Positions 47,495 through 62,559 of a stretch of DNA of 64,000 nt are shown piece after piece; the first letter of the stretch is position 1, and the number at the start of each line of letters is the position of its first letter. The notes beneath the pieces are model-generated. The model had not been told where the DNA came from. It ran no database searches and saw only the letters and a program-made list of their open reading frames with translations. Source of the stretch: Nocardioides immobilis (lineage in GTDB: Bacteria > Actinomycetota > Actinomycetes > Propionibacteriales > Nocardioidaceae); contig NZ_QXGH01000033.1 in the NCBI RefSeq assembly GCF_003515065.1, positions 1 to 64,000 on the forward strand, in the 5' to 3' direction. The translations under genes were made by a program, and so were the position numbers.

Positions 47495-49834
47495 TCAGTC
47501 GCTGGGACTGATCGTGATCCGGTGGATGTAGACCGAGCCGATCGTGGCTCCGTCGGGTCTGGTGAGGAAGAGGTTGGCGGTCTCGCTGCCTTCGGTGGCG
47601 GCGTCGTCGACGATCTCGAGATCGAAGGTCGCGGCGCGCTGGCCGGGTGGGATGGTCAGCCGGGTCTCGGTGACGTAGTCGGCACCTGAGGTTGCGGTGC
47701 CACCGCGGCCGAGGGCGACCGTCACGGACCTTCCGGAGACCGCGCTCAGCCGCACGGTGAGCTCGATGAGGCCGGTGGCTTCGGTGGCCGCGGTGGTCGC
47801 GGTGGTGAAGTTGATCCGGGGTGGGTCGTCGTTGTCGCCGATGGAGCCGGACACGAGCCCGTTGCCGCCGAGGAGTACGCCGACGGGGTTGCTGAGGCTG
47901 AGCGTGAACCGTTCGCTGTTCTCGTCGAGGGCGTCGTCGAAGACCGGGACGGTGAAGGTCTTGATGGTGTCGGCGTCGGCCCAGGTCAGGGCGCCGGCGA
48001 CGTCGGTGAAGTCGGCGCCGAGGGTAGCGGTGCCGGGTGCGGAGTCGTACTGGACGCTCGAGGTACCGCAGTTCGTGCCGTGCCGGGTGACCGTGGCGGT
48101 GATCGACGAGGACTCGCCCTTGGCGTAGCCCGGGTGGGCGAACTCGATGGCGCACATCACGCTGGTCCGCTCGACCTCGACGTTGTTGGCCGGGACGGGG
48201 TCGACCTGCGCCTCATAGACGCGGGCCTGGTGTTGTGCCGGGCCGGCGACGCTCGGGGCGGCATAGGTCAGCAGCAGGCCGGGAGCGACATCGCCAGCCG
48301 CGATCGTCGTGGCGAGCTTGCACGTGATCTTCGTGGTGGGAGCGCCACAGGTCCACCCGGCTCCGGAGGCGGAGAGGAACGTGGCGCCGTCGGGCACCGC
48401 GCTGACGACGTAGACGCCACTGGCTGCGCCGATCGCGCCGTCGATCGCCTCGACGCCGGTGACGTCGGCGTCGTCGTTCAGGTTGGTGACGCGGACCCGA
48501 TAGCTGATCCGACCGTCGACGGCGACCGGGTCGGTGTTGTCGGACTGGGACAGCGCGAGGTCGACGGTCTCCGGGCCCCGGAACCGACGGGCGAACACAT
48601 CTTGGTACGAGTCCTGCTCAACACTGCTCCAGGTGACGACGTAGTCGCCGTCGGCGTCCATGGCCGCGCTCGGCAGGTACTGGCTACCGGCGGTGGTGGC
48701 GGTCACCCGGGTCTCTTGACCTTGGGGAGCGCCCGTGGCGACGAAGCGCTGGGAGTACACACCGAAATCGCTGCCGTCCTGGTGCAGGCTGGTCCAGGCG
48801 ATGACGAAGTTGCCGGCGGCGTCCATCGCCACCTGCGGGTCGCTCTGACCGTTGGCTGTCGTGGTGTTGACGGGAGTCTCGGCGCCTTGCGGTGTGCCTC
48901 CGGCGCTGTAGCGCTGGGCGTAGACGCCGAAGCTGCTGCCGTCCTGTTCGGTGCTCGTCCAGGCGATGACGTAGCGACCTTCGGTGCCCATCGCGATCGA
49001 CGGTTCGAACTGGCCGTAATTCGTGGTGGTGTTGACGAGGGTCTCGGTGCCTTGGGGGGTGCCGGTGGAGCTGTACCGCTGGGCGTAGATGCCGTAGATG
49101 CCGTACCCGCCGGCGTCCTGATCGGAGCTGGTCCAGGCAATGACGTAGTCGCCATCGGCGTCCAGGGCGACCTCGGGGTCACGCTGACCGGAGAAGGTAG
49201 TCGTGTTGATGCGGGTTTCGGTCCCTTGGGGGGTGCCGGCGGAGTCGTACCGCTGGGCGTAGACGCCGTACCCACTGCCGTCCTGACCGAGGCTGGTCCA
49301 GGCGATGACGTAGTCGCCATCGGCGTCCATGGCGACGCTCGGCTCGTGCTGGGAATCGACGGTGGTGGTGGGGACGAGCGTCTCGGGTCCTTGGGGGATG
49401 CCGGCTGCGCTGTAGCGCTGTGCGTAGACGCCGGTGCCGCTGCCGTCCTGCACGTGGCTGGTCCAGGCGATGACGTAGTCGCCATCGGCGTCCATGGCGA
49501 CGCTCGGCTCGTACTGGGGACTGACGGTGGTGGTGGGGACGAGGGTCTCGGGTCCTTGGGGGATGCCGGCTGCGCTGTAGCGCTGGGCGTAGACGCCGGT
49601 GCCGCTGCCGTCCTGCACGTGGCTGGTCCAGGCGATGACGTGGTCGCCATCGGCGTCCATGGCGATGTCCGACTCCGACTGGTCGAAGCTGGTGTGCGTG
49701 TTGACGCGGGTTTCAGCCGCGGCCGCCGGCCCCGCAAGAGCCGGCGGGGTCGCGCCCGCCACGAGTAGCGGAGCCGCTGTCGCGGCGAGGAGCAACAGCA
49801 GGTAGCGACGGGTGCGGCGGGAATCTGGGTTCAT
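47495..49834 (-). CDS. Secreted protein with seven 55-residue repeats, DUF11-like and two Calx-beta domains
   Basis: 779 residues from ATG 49834, with AAGGA upstream; longer in-frame extensions lack signal-peptide character. The signal peptide (1-40) is followed by seven repeats of about 55 residues (about 48-425) built on AMDADGDYVIAWTS and GVYAQRYSAAG. Seven such units suggest a beta-propeller. A DUF11-like domain (about 425-555: VDLALSQSDNTDPVAVDGR) and two Calx-beta domains (about 565-775) follow. DxDxDG-like loops and Calx-beta domains suggest calcium binding. No cell-wall anchor is visible, so it is probably secreted. Its ligand is unknown; adhesion or matrix binding is a guess. Confidence 0.85.
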   Translation of the reverse strand: MNPDSRRTRRYLLLLLAATAAPLLVAGATPPALAGPAAAAETRVNTHTSFDQSESDIAMDADGDHVIAWTSHVQDGSGTGVYAQRYSAAGIPQGPETLVPTTTVSPQYEPSVAMDADGDYVIAWTSHVQDGSGTGVYAQRYSAAGIPQGPETLVPTTTVDSQHEPSVAMDADGDYVIAWTSLGQDGSGYGVYAQRYDSAGTPQGTETRINTTTFSGQRDPEVALDADGDYVIAWTSSDQDAGGYGIYGIYAQRYSSTGTPQGTETLVNTTTNYGQFEPSIAMGTEGRYVIAWTSTEQDGSSFGVYAQRYSAGGTPQGAETPVNTTTANGQSDPQVAMDAAGNFVIAWTSLHQDGSDFGVYSQRFVATGAPQGQETRVTATTAGSQYLPSAAMDADGDYVVTWSSVEQDSYQDVFARRFRGPETVDLALSQSDNTDPVAVDGRISYRVRVTNLNDDADVTGVEAIDGAIGAASGVYVVSAVPDGATFLSASGAGWTCGAPTTKITCKLATTIAAGDVAPGLLLTYAAPSVAGPAQHQARVYEAQVDPVPANNVEVERTSVMCAIEFAHPGYAKGESSSITATVTRHGTNCGTSSVQYDSAPGTATLGADFTDVAGALTWADADTIKTFTVPVFDDALDENSERFTLSLSNPVGVLLGGNGLVSGSIGDNDDPPRINFTTATTAATEATGLIELTVRLSAVSGRSVTVALGRGGTATSGADYVTETRLTIPPGQRAATFDLEIVDDAATEGSETANLFLTRPDGATIGSVYIHRITISPSD
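49380..49710 (-). repeat. Near-identical 165-base tandem repeats
   Basis: The first two repeats of the secreted protein differ at only a few bases, with a period of 165 (tctcggg at 49381 and again at 49546). Later repeats are more diverged, so this pair is a recent duplication. Confidence 0.85.
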
Positions 49835-49943
49835 GGCGACGTCCTTAGCGAGGTGCGACGACGGTAGAACCGCCGAGCGGTGGTCGGACCCGGAGCGCGG
49901 GAATCCAATCCCTGCGGATGAGAGAGCCCATCCATAGGGATGA

Positions 49944-51576
<1,633 letters not shown>

Positions 51577-51580
<4 letters not shown>

Positions 51581-52899
51581 CCAGCGTGACCAGCCCGAGT
51601 TTTCTCCTCAAGAACGCAGCGATCCTCGGGGGTGAGCCGACCGACATCCGGATCGCGGACGGTGTGATCGCCCAGATCGGCGCCGGACTCACCGCCGACG
51701 GCGCGGAGGTGATCGAGGCCGACGGCCTGATCGCCCTCCCCGGACTGGTGGACCTCCACACCCACCTGCGCGAGCCCGGCCGCGAGGACGCCGAGACGGT
51801 CGAGACCGGCACCCGCGCCGCCGCACTCGGTGGCTTCACCGCGGTGCACGCGATGGCCAACACCGACCCGGTCGCCGACACCGCCGGTGTCGTCGAGCAG
51901 GTGTGGCGGCTCGGCCGGGAGGCGGGCTACTGCGACGTCTTCCCGATCGGCGCGGTCACCGTCGGCCTCAAGGGCGAGCGGCTCGCCGAGCTCGGCGCGA
52001 TGGCCGACTCCGCGGCCCGCGTGCGGATCTTCTCCGACGACGGGCACTGCGTCAGCGACCCGCTGCTGATGCGGCGCGCGCTGGAGTACGTCAAGGCGTT
52101 CGACGGCGTCATCGCCCAGCACGCGCAGGACCCGCGGCTCACCGAGGGCGCGCAGATGAACGAGAGCGAGCTCTCCGGACGGCTAGGCCTGGCCGGGTGG
52201 CCGGCGGTCGCCGAGGAGGCCATCATCGCCCGCGACTGCCTGCTGACGGCTCACGTCGGCTCACGGCTGCACGTGTGTCACGTCTCCACGGCGGGCTCGG
52301 TCGAGATCGTCCGCGACGCCAAGCGCAAGGGCTGGAACGTGACGGCGGAGGCGTGCCCGCACCACCTGCTGCTGACCGACGAGCTGGCGGCGACGTACAA
52401 CCCGATCTACAAGGTCAACCCGCCGCTGCGCTCGGCCGCCGACGTCGAGGCGCTGCGCGCCGGCCTGGCCGACGGGACGATCGACATCGTCGCCACCGAC
52501 CACGCGCCGCACCCGCACGAGGACAAGGACTGCGAGTGGGCGGCCGCGGCGTTCGGCATGCTCGGCCTCGAGACGGCGCTGTCGATCGTGCAGCACGCGA
52601 TGGTCGACACCGGCCTGCTCGACTGGGAGGGCGTGGCCGAGCGGCTGTCCTACGCGCCGGCCCGGATCGGCCGGGTCGCCGACCACGGGCGTCCGATCGA
52701 GGTCGGGGCGCCGGCCAACCTCGCGCTCTACGACCCAGCGGCTACCAGGACGATCGACGCCGCCGAGTCCGCGTCCCTCTCGCGGAACACGCCGTACGCC
52801 GGCATGGAGCTGCCGGGAAGGATCGAGGCGACGTTCCTCCGGGGCCGGCCGACCGTGCTCGACGGCAAGCTGTACAGCCTGGACGGGAAGGTGGCCTGA
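51577..52899 (+). CDS. pyrC: Dihydroorotase
   Basis: 440 residues; ATGA overlap with pyrB. It cyclises carbamoyl-aspartate to dihydroorotate. The class I layout is clear: metal ligands in [16 protein letters not shown], an internal HVSTAGSVE segment, and catalytic [11 protein letters not shown] near 308. The last base of its stop is shared with the carA ATG. In mycobacteria a small membrane protein gene separates pyrC and carA; it is missing here. Confidence 0.96.
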
Positions 52900-54010
52900 T
52901 GGCGATCTTGGTGCTCGAGGACGGACGGACCTTCCACGGGGAGACGTACGGCGCCGAGGGCGAGACGTACGGCGAAGCGGTGTTCAACACCGGCATGACG
53001 GGCTACCAGGAGACCCTGACCGACCCGTCGTACCACCGCCAGGTCGTCGTGATGACGGCTCCGCACATCGGCAACACCGGCGTCAACGACGAGGACCAGG
53101 AGTCCCGCCGGATCTGGGTGGCCGGGTACGTCGTCCGCGATCCCGCGCGGCGCGCCTCGAACTGGCGCTCGCGCCGGTCCCTGGACGACGAGCTGCGGTC
53201 GCAGGGCGTGGTCGGCATCAGCGGGATCGACACCCGCGCGCTGACCCGGCACCTGCGCGAGCGCGGCGCCATGCGCTGCGGCATCTCCACGACCGAGACC
53301 GACCCGGGCGCGCTGCTGGCGCGGGTGCTGCAGCAGCCGGAGATGAAGGGCGCGGACCTCGCCGGCGAGGTCAGCACGATGGACTCCTACGTCGTCCCGG
53401 CGGTGGGGGAGAAGCGCTTCACCGTCGCGGCCGTCGACCTGGGCATCAAGGGGATGACCCCGGCGCTGATGGCCGAGCGCGGGATCGAGGTGCACGTGCT
53501 GCCCTCGACGGCGACGATCTCTGATGTGATGGCCGTCGGGACGAATGGTCCCGACGGGGTCTTCTTCTCCAACGGTCCGGGCGACCCGGCCACGGCCGAC
53601 GTCAGCACCCTGCAGGCGGTGCTTGAGCGGGGGATCCCCTACTTCGGCATCTGCTTCGGCAACCAGCTCTTCGGGCGCGCACTCGGGTTCGGCACCTACA
53701 AGCTGACCTACGGCCATCGCGGCATCAACCAGCCGGTGATGGACCGCACGACCGGCAAGGTCGAGGTCACCGCGCACAACCACGGCTTCGCGGTCGACGC
53801 CCCGCTCGACACCGCCACGGAGACGCCGTACGGATCGGCGACGGTGAGCCACATCTGCCTCAACGACGACGTCGTCGAAGGGCTCGAGCTGCGGCGGGAC
53901 GACCGCCTCGTGGCCTTCTCGGTGCAGTACCACCCCGAGGCCGCGGCCGGGCCGCACGACGCCGCCTACCTGTTCGACCGGTTCATTGATCTGATGGGGG
54001 CACACGCCTG

Positions 54011-54011
<1 letters not shown>
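52899..54011 (+). CDS. carA: Carbamoyl-phosphate synthase small (glutaminase) subunit
   Basis: 370 residues from ATG 52899. It releases ammonia from glutamine for CarB. The N-terminal CPSase small domain begins [14 protein letters not shown] and has [17 protein letters not shown] (core [15 protein letters not shown]). The class I glutaminase has the nucleophile in [10 protein letters not shown] and the His/Glu pair in QYHPEA. carB starts on its last base. Confidence 0.97.
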
Positions 54012-57312
<3,301 letters not shown>

Positions 57313-57316
<4 letters not shown>

Positions 57317-58356
57317 CCCTCCCGATCTACAGCACGGTCTTCAAGCACGGGCTGGCCCGACTCGACGCCGAGATCGCCCACCACCGCACCTTCGACGCGC
57401 TCCGGGCAGCCGGCCCGGTGCTGCGCCGGGTGAAGGTGCCGGCCGGGACCCCGGTCCAGGCGATGGGCCTGACCTTCCCCAACCCGCTCGGCCTGGCGGC
57501 CGGCTTCGACAAGACGGCCCAGGCGTTCGAGGAGCTCGGCGCCTTCGGGTTCGGTCACGTCGAGATCGGCACGGTGACCGCGCTCGCCCAGCCCGGCAAC
57601 CCGAGGCCCCGCCTGATGCGGCTGGTCGAGGACCAGGCGGTCGTCAACCGGATGGGCTTCAACAACGACGGCGCCGCCGCGGTCGCGCAGCGGCTGGCGA
57701 AGCGGGGTCGCCGTGCCGGCGGACCCGTGCTCGGCATCAACATCGGAAAGTCCAAGGTCGTCCCCGACGACGACCAGGCAGCGGTCGAGGCCGACTACGA
57801 GGCGTCGACGAGGCTGCTGGCGCCGTACGCCGACTACCTGGTCGTCAACGTCAGCTCGCCCAACACGCCGGGACTGCGCAACCTGCAGGCGGTCGAGAAG
57901 CTCGCTCCGCTCCTCGCCCACGTCCGTCAGGTCGCGGACCGGGCCGCCGAGGACGGGGGACGCGACCGGATCCCGCTGCTGGTCAAGATCGCGCCGGACC
58001 TGGCCGACGAGGACGTGCTCGAGGTTGCCGACCTCGCGCTCGCCCAGGAGCTCTCCGGGATCATCGCGACCAACACGACGATCAGCCGCGACGGACTGCG
58101 GTCGAAGCCGGACCTGGTCGGGGCGGCGGGTGCCGGCGGGCTGTCCGGAGCGCCGCTGCGCGAGCGGGCGACCGCCGTCGTGTCGCTGCTCCGCGGTCGG
58201 GTCGGACAGGAGCTGACCCTGATCGGCGTCGGCGGCATCTCGACGCCCGACGACGCACGGGAGCGCCTCGCTGCCGGTGCGGACCTGATCCAGGCCTACA
58301 CCGGCCTCATCTACGGTGGCCCGATGTGGCCGCGCCGGATCCTGAAGGGGCTTTGA
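57313..58356 (+). CDS. pyrD: Dihydroorotate dehydrogenase (quinone), class 2
   Basis: 347 residues from GTG 57313 in the carB stop; ATG 57301 is an alternative. It oxidises dihydroorotate at the membrane with FMN and quinone. The N-terminal helix [18 protein letters not shown] is the quinone-binding part that defines class 2. The catalytic serine is in [11 protein letters not shown], and FMN-binding segments include [19 protein letters not shown] and [10 protein letters not shown]. The product's electron acceptor is presumably menaquinone. Confidence 0.95.
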
Positions 58357-59204
58357 TGACCGCACCGTTCGGCGAGAGGTTCGCGGCAGCGCTGGCGGAG
58401 CGCGGCCAGTTCTGCGTCGGGATCGACCCCCATGCGGGCCTGCTGCACGAGTGGGGTCTCGACGACACCGTCGAGGGCCTGGAGAAGTTCGCGCTCACGG
58501 CGGTCGAGGCGGTGGCGCCGTACTGCTCGGTCGTGAAGCCGCAGTCGGCGTTCTACGAGCGGTTCGGCAGCCGGGGGATCGCGGTCCTCGAGCGCGTGAT
58601 CGCCGAGTCCCGCGCCGCGGGCGCACTGGTGCTGCTCGACGTCAAGCGCGGTGACATCGGCTCGACGTCGCAGGCGTACGCCGAGGCCTACCTCGACCCG
58701 GCCTCGCCGCTCGCGTCCGACGCGATCACGACCAGCCCGTACCTGGGCTTCGGCTCGCTGGTGCCGTTCATCGAGGTCGCCCGGATCAACGGCGCCGGCC
58801 TGTTCGTGCTCGCGGCGACCTCCAACAAGGAGGGCCCGGAGGTGCAGGAGGCGGTGACCAGCGACGACTTCGGCGGGCGCACGGTCGCGTCGGCGATGCT
58901 CGACCACCTCCGCGAGCTCAACCGCGGCGCGCAGCCGGTCGGTTCGTTCGGCGCCGTCGTGGGCGCCACCATCGACGGTGGCTTCTACGACTTCGCGAGC
59001 TCCCCCATCAATGGCCCGATCCTGGCGCCCGGGTACGGCGAGCAGGGCGGCACCGCCGCCGACATCGTCAGGATCTTCGGGGCGTCTGCGCACAACGTCG
59101 TGGCCAGCTCCTCCCGCGGCGTGCTCAGGCTCGGTCCCGACGCGGTCGCGATGCGCGGCGCCGTCGACCGCGCCAACGACGAGCTGCGGAGCCTGCTCGG
59201 GTGA
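58356..59204 (+). CDS. pyrF: Orotidine 5'-phosphate decarboxylase, type 2
   Basis: 282 residues from ATG 58356, sharing one base with the pyrD stop. It decarboxylates OMP to UMP. The longer type 2 form is recognised by FCVGIDPHAGLL and the catalytic LLDVKRGDIGST. The later GAVVGAT segment and the phosphate-binding APGYGEQGG are present. It completes UMP synthesis except orotate phosphoribosyltransferase (pyrE), which is not in the window. Confidence 0.95.
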   Translation: MTAPFGERFAAALAERGQFCVGIDPHAGLLHEWGLDDTVEGLEKFALTAVEAVAPYCSVVKPQSAFYERFGSRGIAVLERVIAESRAAGALVLLDVKRGDIGSTSQAYAEAYLDPASPLASDAITTSPYLGFGSLVPFIEVARINGAGLFVLAATSNKEGPEVQEAVTSDDFGGRTVASAMLDHLRELNRGAQPVGSFGAVVGATIDGGFYDFASSPINGPILAPGYGEQGGTAADIVRIFGASAHNVVASSSRGVLRLGPDAVAMRGAVDRANDELRSLLG

Positions 59205-59692
59205 GGCGCAGCGCTTGCGTGCGGCTGGGTGTCGCGGCTGTCGCCGCGATCGCCCTGCTCGGCGTTGCTGGCTGCGGTGGGGATGACGCCGACGACCCCT
59301 ACGCGATCCCGGACGAGTTCCAGGACTACTGCGAGGAGGTCGACGAGCAGCAGGCACCACTGAGCGCCGCGCTCGCGGCGGGAGGCAGGTCGAGCGGGCT
59401 GATCGAGGCGCTGCCCATCTTCGAGACCCTTGCCGCCAAGGCGCCGGAGGACATCGCCGATGACTGGGAGATCGTCATCGAGCGGATCCACGACCTCGTC
59501 GACGCGCTCGACGCCGCGGGGGTCGACCCGGCCAGCTACGACCGTCGCCACCCGCCCGCGGGGCTCGACCAGGAGCAGCGGGACACGATCGACGCTGCCG
59601 CTGTCGCCTTGGTCTCGAGGACGACCGGAGAGGCGATGATCGGCGTCGAGCAGCACGCCCGCGACGTCTGCAAGACGCAGCTGGCCCCCTGA
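59201..59692 (+). CDS. Lipoprotein of unknown function, last gene of the pyr operon
   Basis: 163 residues from GTG 59201, overlapping the pyrF stop. A signal peptide with LLGVAGC (lipidated cysteine about 25) is followed by an Asp-rich stretch, a helical region, and two further cysteines (FQDYCEE and RDVCKTQ) that may form a disulfide. I do not recognise the family. Its translational coupling to pyrF suggests co-regulation with pyrimidine synthesis, but a functional link is not evident. Confidence 0.75.
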   Translation: MRRSACVRLGVAAVAAIALLGVAGCGGDDADDPYAIPDEFQDYCEEVDEQQAPLSAALAAGGRSSGLIEALPIFETLAAKAPEDIADDWEIVIERIHDLVDALDAAGVDPASYDRRHPPAGLDQEQRDTIDAAAVALVSRTTGEAMIGVEQHARDVCKTQLAP

Positions 59693-59763
59693 CCCCGAGC
59701 TGACAGCCGGAACTGCACGCGAAAGCTGCCCGGCCCGCGTTGCCCGCCCATCGACCACGTGAC

Positions 59764-59769
59764 TAGGGT
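59764..59769 (+). promoter_or_regulatory. -10 box for mihF
   Basis: TAGGGT in the 168-base gap before mihF, giving a leader of about 90 bases. No other structure stands out in the gap. Confidence 0.4.
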
Positions 59770-59860
59770 GGCGGCTTGGTGGCTGGTCCGGCCTCCTCCC
59801 GTCGTTGTCACCGTGCTGTCGCTGCCCGCGCTCGACATCTGAACAGAAGGATCCGTGTAC

Positions 59861-60181
59861 GTGGCCCTGCCTCCCCTCACCCCCGAACAGCGTCAAGCTG
59901 CGCTTGTGAAGGCTGCCGCCGCCCGGCGCGAGCGGGCCGAGGTGAAGAACCGGCTGAAGAACTCCGGAGCCTCCATCGCAGACGTCCTGGCCGAGGGACA
60001 GAAGAACGACGTCGTCGGCAAGATGAAGGTCCTCGACCTGCTCCAGGCGGTGCCCGGTCTTGGGAAGGTCCGCGCCGGCCAGCTCATGGAGCGGCTCGGC
60101 ATCGCCGAGTCCCGCCGGGTCCGTGGACTCGGCGCGAAGCAGATCGCCGCCCTGGAACGCGAGTTCGCCCCGGGTGACTGA
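59861..60181 (+). CDS. mihF: Actinobacterial integration host factor mIHF
   Basis: 106 residues from GTG 59861, matching the family start [14 protein letters not shown] 59855 is two codons earlier but too close to the AGAAGGA site. mIHF is an essential nucleoid protein unrelated to HU/IHF. The segments [31 protein letters not shown] and [17 protein letters not shown] are nearly invariant in actinobacteria. The mihF-gmk-rpoZ-coaBC order is conserved. Confidence 0.96.
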   Translation: MALPPLTPEQRQAALVKAAAARRERAEVKNRLKNSGASIADVLAEGQKNDVVGKMKVLDLLQAVPGLGKVRAGQLMERLGIAESRRVRGLGAKQIAALEREFAPGD

Positions 60182-60203
60182 GTCTCGACCGGCTCGACCA
60201 CCC
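60182..60203. repeat. REP-like short repeat between mihF and gmk
   Basis: GTCTCGACCGGCTCGACC plus ACCC starts one base after the mihF stop. It closely matches the repeat at 17914-17935. If gmk starts at 60174 it would be translated. Confidence 0.55.
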
Positions 60204-60206
60204 AGC

Positions 60207-60782
60207 GTGACCGGACCGAGCCGTCTCGTCGTACTCGCCGGGCCGACGGCGGTCGGCAAGGGAACGGTCGCGGAGGCGGTCCGGCAGGACCATCCCGAGG
60301 TCTGGATCTCGGTGTCGGCGACGACCCGGGCACCGCGGCCCGGTGAGGTCGACGGCGTCCACTACCTCTTCATGGACGACGCCGAGTTCGACCGGCTGGT
60401 CGCCGAGGACCAGCTGCTCGAGTGGGCCGTCGTGCACGGGACCCACCGCTACGGCACACCGCGGGGGCCGGTCGAGGCCGCTCTTGCCTCCGGGCGCCCG
60501 GCAATGCTCGAGATCGATCTCCAGGGCGCGCGGCAGGTACGACGGACGATGCCGGAGGCGCTGTTCGTGTTCCTCAAGCCGCCGTCGTGGGACGAGCTGG
60601 TACGCCGGCTCGTCGGCCGGGGCACCGAGACCGACGCGGAACGCGAGCGGCGGCTCGCGACCGCGGTCGAGGAACTGGCCGCCGAGGCGGAGTTCGACGT
60701 CACCATCGTCAACCACGAAGTTCACGATGCAGCTGCCGAGTTGGTAGCCTTGATGACGCTCGGTGACGGCTCCGTCCGTTGA
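60207..60782 (+). CDS. gmk: Guanylate kinase
   Basis: 191 residues from GTG 60207 ([13 protein letters not shown]); GTG 60174 would add 11 residues through the REP-like repeat. It phosphorylates GMP to GDP. The P-loop is GPTAVGKGT, the GMP-binding region [17 protein letters not shown], and [12 protein letters not shown] is diagnostic. The length from 60207 is normal for the family, which is why I prefer it, although no clear ribosome binding site is seen for either. Confidence 0.92.
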   Translation: MTGPSRLVVLAGPTAVGKGTVAEAVRQDHPEVWISVSATTRAPRPGEVDGVHYLFMDDAEFDRLVAEDQLLEWAVVHGTHRYGTPRGPVEAALASGRPAMLEIDLQGARQVRRTMPEALFVFLKPPSWDELVRRLVGRGTETDAERERRLATAVEELAAEAEFDVTIVNHEVHDAAAELVALMTLGDGSVR

Positions 60783-60856
60783 CCCTGTTCAGGGGGTCGA
60801 GATCGCCGTCCGGGCCGCCGCTCTGATTCCCCTACCGACCCTGTGAGGCCAACCGC

Positions 60857-61189
60857 GTGTCTGCCCCGAACATCGACGCCGTGGGTGTGACCAACCCGCC
60901 GATCGACGACCTGCTGACCAAGACCGACAGCAAGTACAAGCTGGTCCTCTACAGCGCCAAGCGCGCCCGGCAGATCAACGCCTACTACTCGCAGCTCGGT
61001 GAGGGTCTCCTCGAGTACGTCGGCCCGCTCGTGGACACCCACGTGCAGGAGAAGCCCCTGTCGATCGCGCTCCGCGAGATCAACGAGGACCTGCTGACGT
61101 GTGAGGACATCGACCCGGCCGAGCTCGCCGCCGAGGAGGCAGCCGCCGCGGCCGTCACCAACGTGGCCCGCGCCGACGCCGCCGAGTGA
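60857..61189 (+). CDS. rpoZ: RNA polymerase omega subunit
   Basis: 110 residues from GTG 60857. Omega helps assemble RNA polymerase by binding the beta-prime subunit. The actinobacterial form is recognised by [20 protein letters not shown] (core [16 protein letters not shown]) and [13 protein letters not shown], and by [10 protein letters not shown] near the end. The acidic alanine-rich tail is variable. It lies between gmk and coaBC. Confidence 0.95.
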   Translation: MSAPNIDAVGVTNPPIDDLLTKTDSKYKLVLYSAKRARQINAYYSQLGEGLLEYVGPLVDTHVQEKPLSIALREINEDLLTCEDIDPAELAAEEAAAAAVTNVARADAAE

Positions 61190-61202
61190 TCTGAGCTCTC
61201 CG

Positions 61203-62462
61203 ATGCCGCGGCAGCGCGTGGTGCTCGGGGTCTCCGGCGGCATCGCCGCCTACAAGGCCTGCGAGCTGCTGCGCCGGTTCACCGAGTCCGGGGGCGGCGC
61301 CGACTTCGAGGTGACGGTCGTGCCCACGGCTGCCGCGCTCGAGTTCGTCGGCGCTCCGACCTGGGCGGCGCTGTCCGGCAAGCCGGTCGCCACCGACGTC
61401 TGGACCGCCGTGCACGAGGTGCCCCACGTCCGGATCGGCCAGGAGGCCGACCTGGTCGTGGTCGCCCCGGCGACCGCCGACCTGCTGGCCAAGGCCGCGC
61501 ACGGTCTCGCCGACGACCTGCTGACCAACACGCTGCTGACGGCGCGGTGCCCGGTGGTGATGGCGCCGGCCATGCACACCGAGATGTGGGAGCACGCGGC
61601 CACGGCCGCGAACGTCGCGACCCTCCGGTCCCGCGGTGTCCTCGTGATCGAGCCCGCCGAGGGCCGCCTCACGGGCGCCGACACCGGCAAGGGGCGGCTG
61701 CCCGAGCCGGAGGAGATCTTCGAGCTCTGCCGCGACCTGCTCGAGCGGGCCTCGACCGGCGCGACGACCCAGAGCGCGGTGGGCGACCTCGACCTCGCCG
61801 GCCGTCACGTCGTGGTGTCGGCCGGGGGCACCCGGGAGAAGCTCGACCCCGTCCGATTCCTCGGCAACCGCTCGTCCGGCCGCCAGGGCTACGCACTGGC
61901 CAGGGCCGCCGCCGCCCGGGGGGCCGAGGTCACGCTGGTCGCTGCCAACGTCACCCTGCCCGATCCCGCCGGCGTGAAGGTCGTCCGCGTCGAGTCCACG
62001 GCCGAGCTGCGGGACGCCGTACTCACGGCCGCCGCAGGGGCCGACGCCGTCGTGATGGCGGCGGCTCCGGCCGACTTCCGTCCCGTGCACCGCTCGGACA
62101 CCAAGATCAAGAAGTCCGACGATGGCTCAGCCCCCGTGATCTCGCTGGAGCAGAACCCCGACATCCTCAAGGAGCTCTCGGCCCACCGTCCCGGCGCCCA
62201 CACCGTCGTCGTCGGGTTCGCTGCCGAGACCGGCGACGCGAGCGGCTCGGTCCTGGACCTGGCGCGCGCCAAGCTGGCACGCAAGGGATGCGACCTGCTC
62301 GTGGTCAACGACGTCGGCGGTGGTGCGGTCTTCGGGTCAGACGACAACGAGGCGGTTATTCTGGCCGCCGACGGCACCGCGGTCGACGTGCCGCGGGGGA
62401 GCAAGGGAGCTCTCGCCCACGTCATCTGGGACCAGGTCTCGGCACGCCTGGCTCCTGCGTGA
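61203..62462 (+). CDS. coaBC: Bifunctional phosphopantothenoylcysteine decarboxylase / phosphopantothenate-cysteine ligase
   Basis: 419 residues from ATG 61203. It makes 4'-phosphopantetheine precursor for coenzyme A. The N-terminal CoaC domain binds FMN ([17 protein letters not shown]), with catalytic His75 in VPHVRIG and PAMHTEMW at 122-129. The flap reads [15 protein letters not shown], where the Cys of the E. coli ACGD motif is absent. The C-terminal CoaB domain begins [20 protein letters not shown] (core [14 protein letters not shown]) and includes [12 protein letters not shown] and KIKKSDD. Fusion of both activities is usual in bacteria. Confidence 0.96.
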   Translation: MPRQRVVLGVSGGIAAYKACELLRRFTESGGGADFEVTVVPTAAALEFVGAPTWAALSGKPVATDVWTAVHEVPHVRIGQEADLVVVAPATADLLAKAAHGLADDLLTNTLLTARCPVVMAPAMHTEMWEHAATAANVATLRSRGVLVIEPAEGRLTGADTGKGRLPEPEEIFELCRDLLERASTGATTQSAVGDLDLAGRHVVVSAGGTREKLDPVRFLGNRSSGRQGYALARAAAARGAEVTLVAANVTLPDPAGVKVVRVESTAELRDAVLTAAAGADAVVMAAAPADFRPVHRSDTKIKKSDDGSAPVISLEQNPDILKELSAHRPGAHTVVVGFAAETGDASGSVLDLARAKLARKGCDLLVVNDVGGGAVFGSDDNEAVILAADGTAVDVPRGSKGALAHVIWDQVSARLAPA

Positions 62463-62559
62463 GACTGCCCCGCGTCACCTGTCGATCCCCGTATCGTTGG
62501 ATCGGCAATCGGCCCCTGACAACCCCCTAAGACGCCCGATGCGAAAGCGAGAAACCAAC

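Noticed and set aside
47495-49834. CRISPR-like array
   Set aside because: The 165-base periodic repeats are coding, keep frame, and have no short repeat/unique spacer pattern.
62463-62559. SAM riboswitch upstream of metK
   Set aside because: The gap is short and I could not find the paired elements of any SAM riboswitch class.
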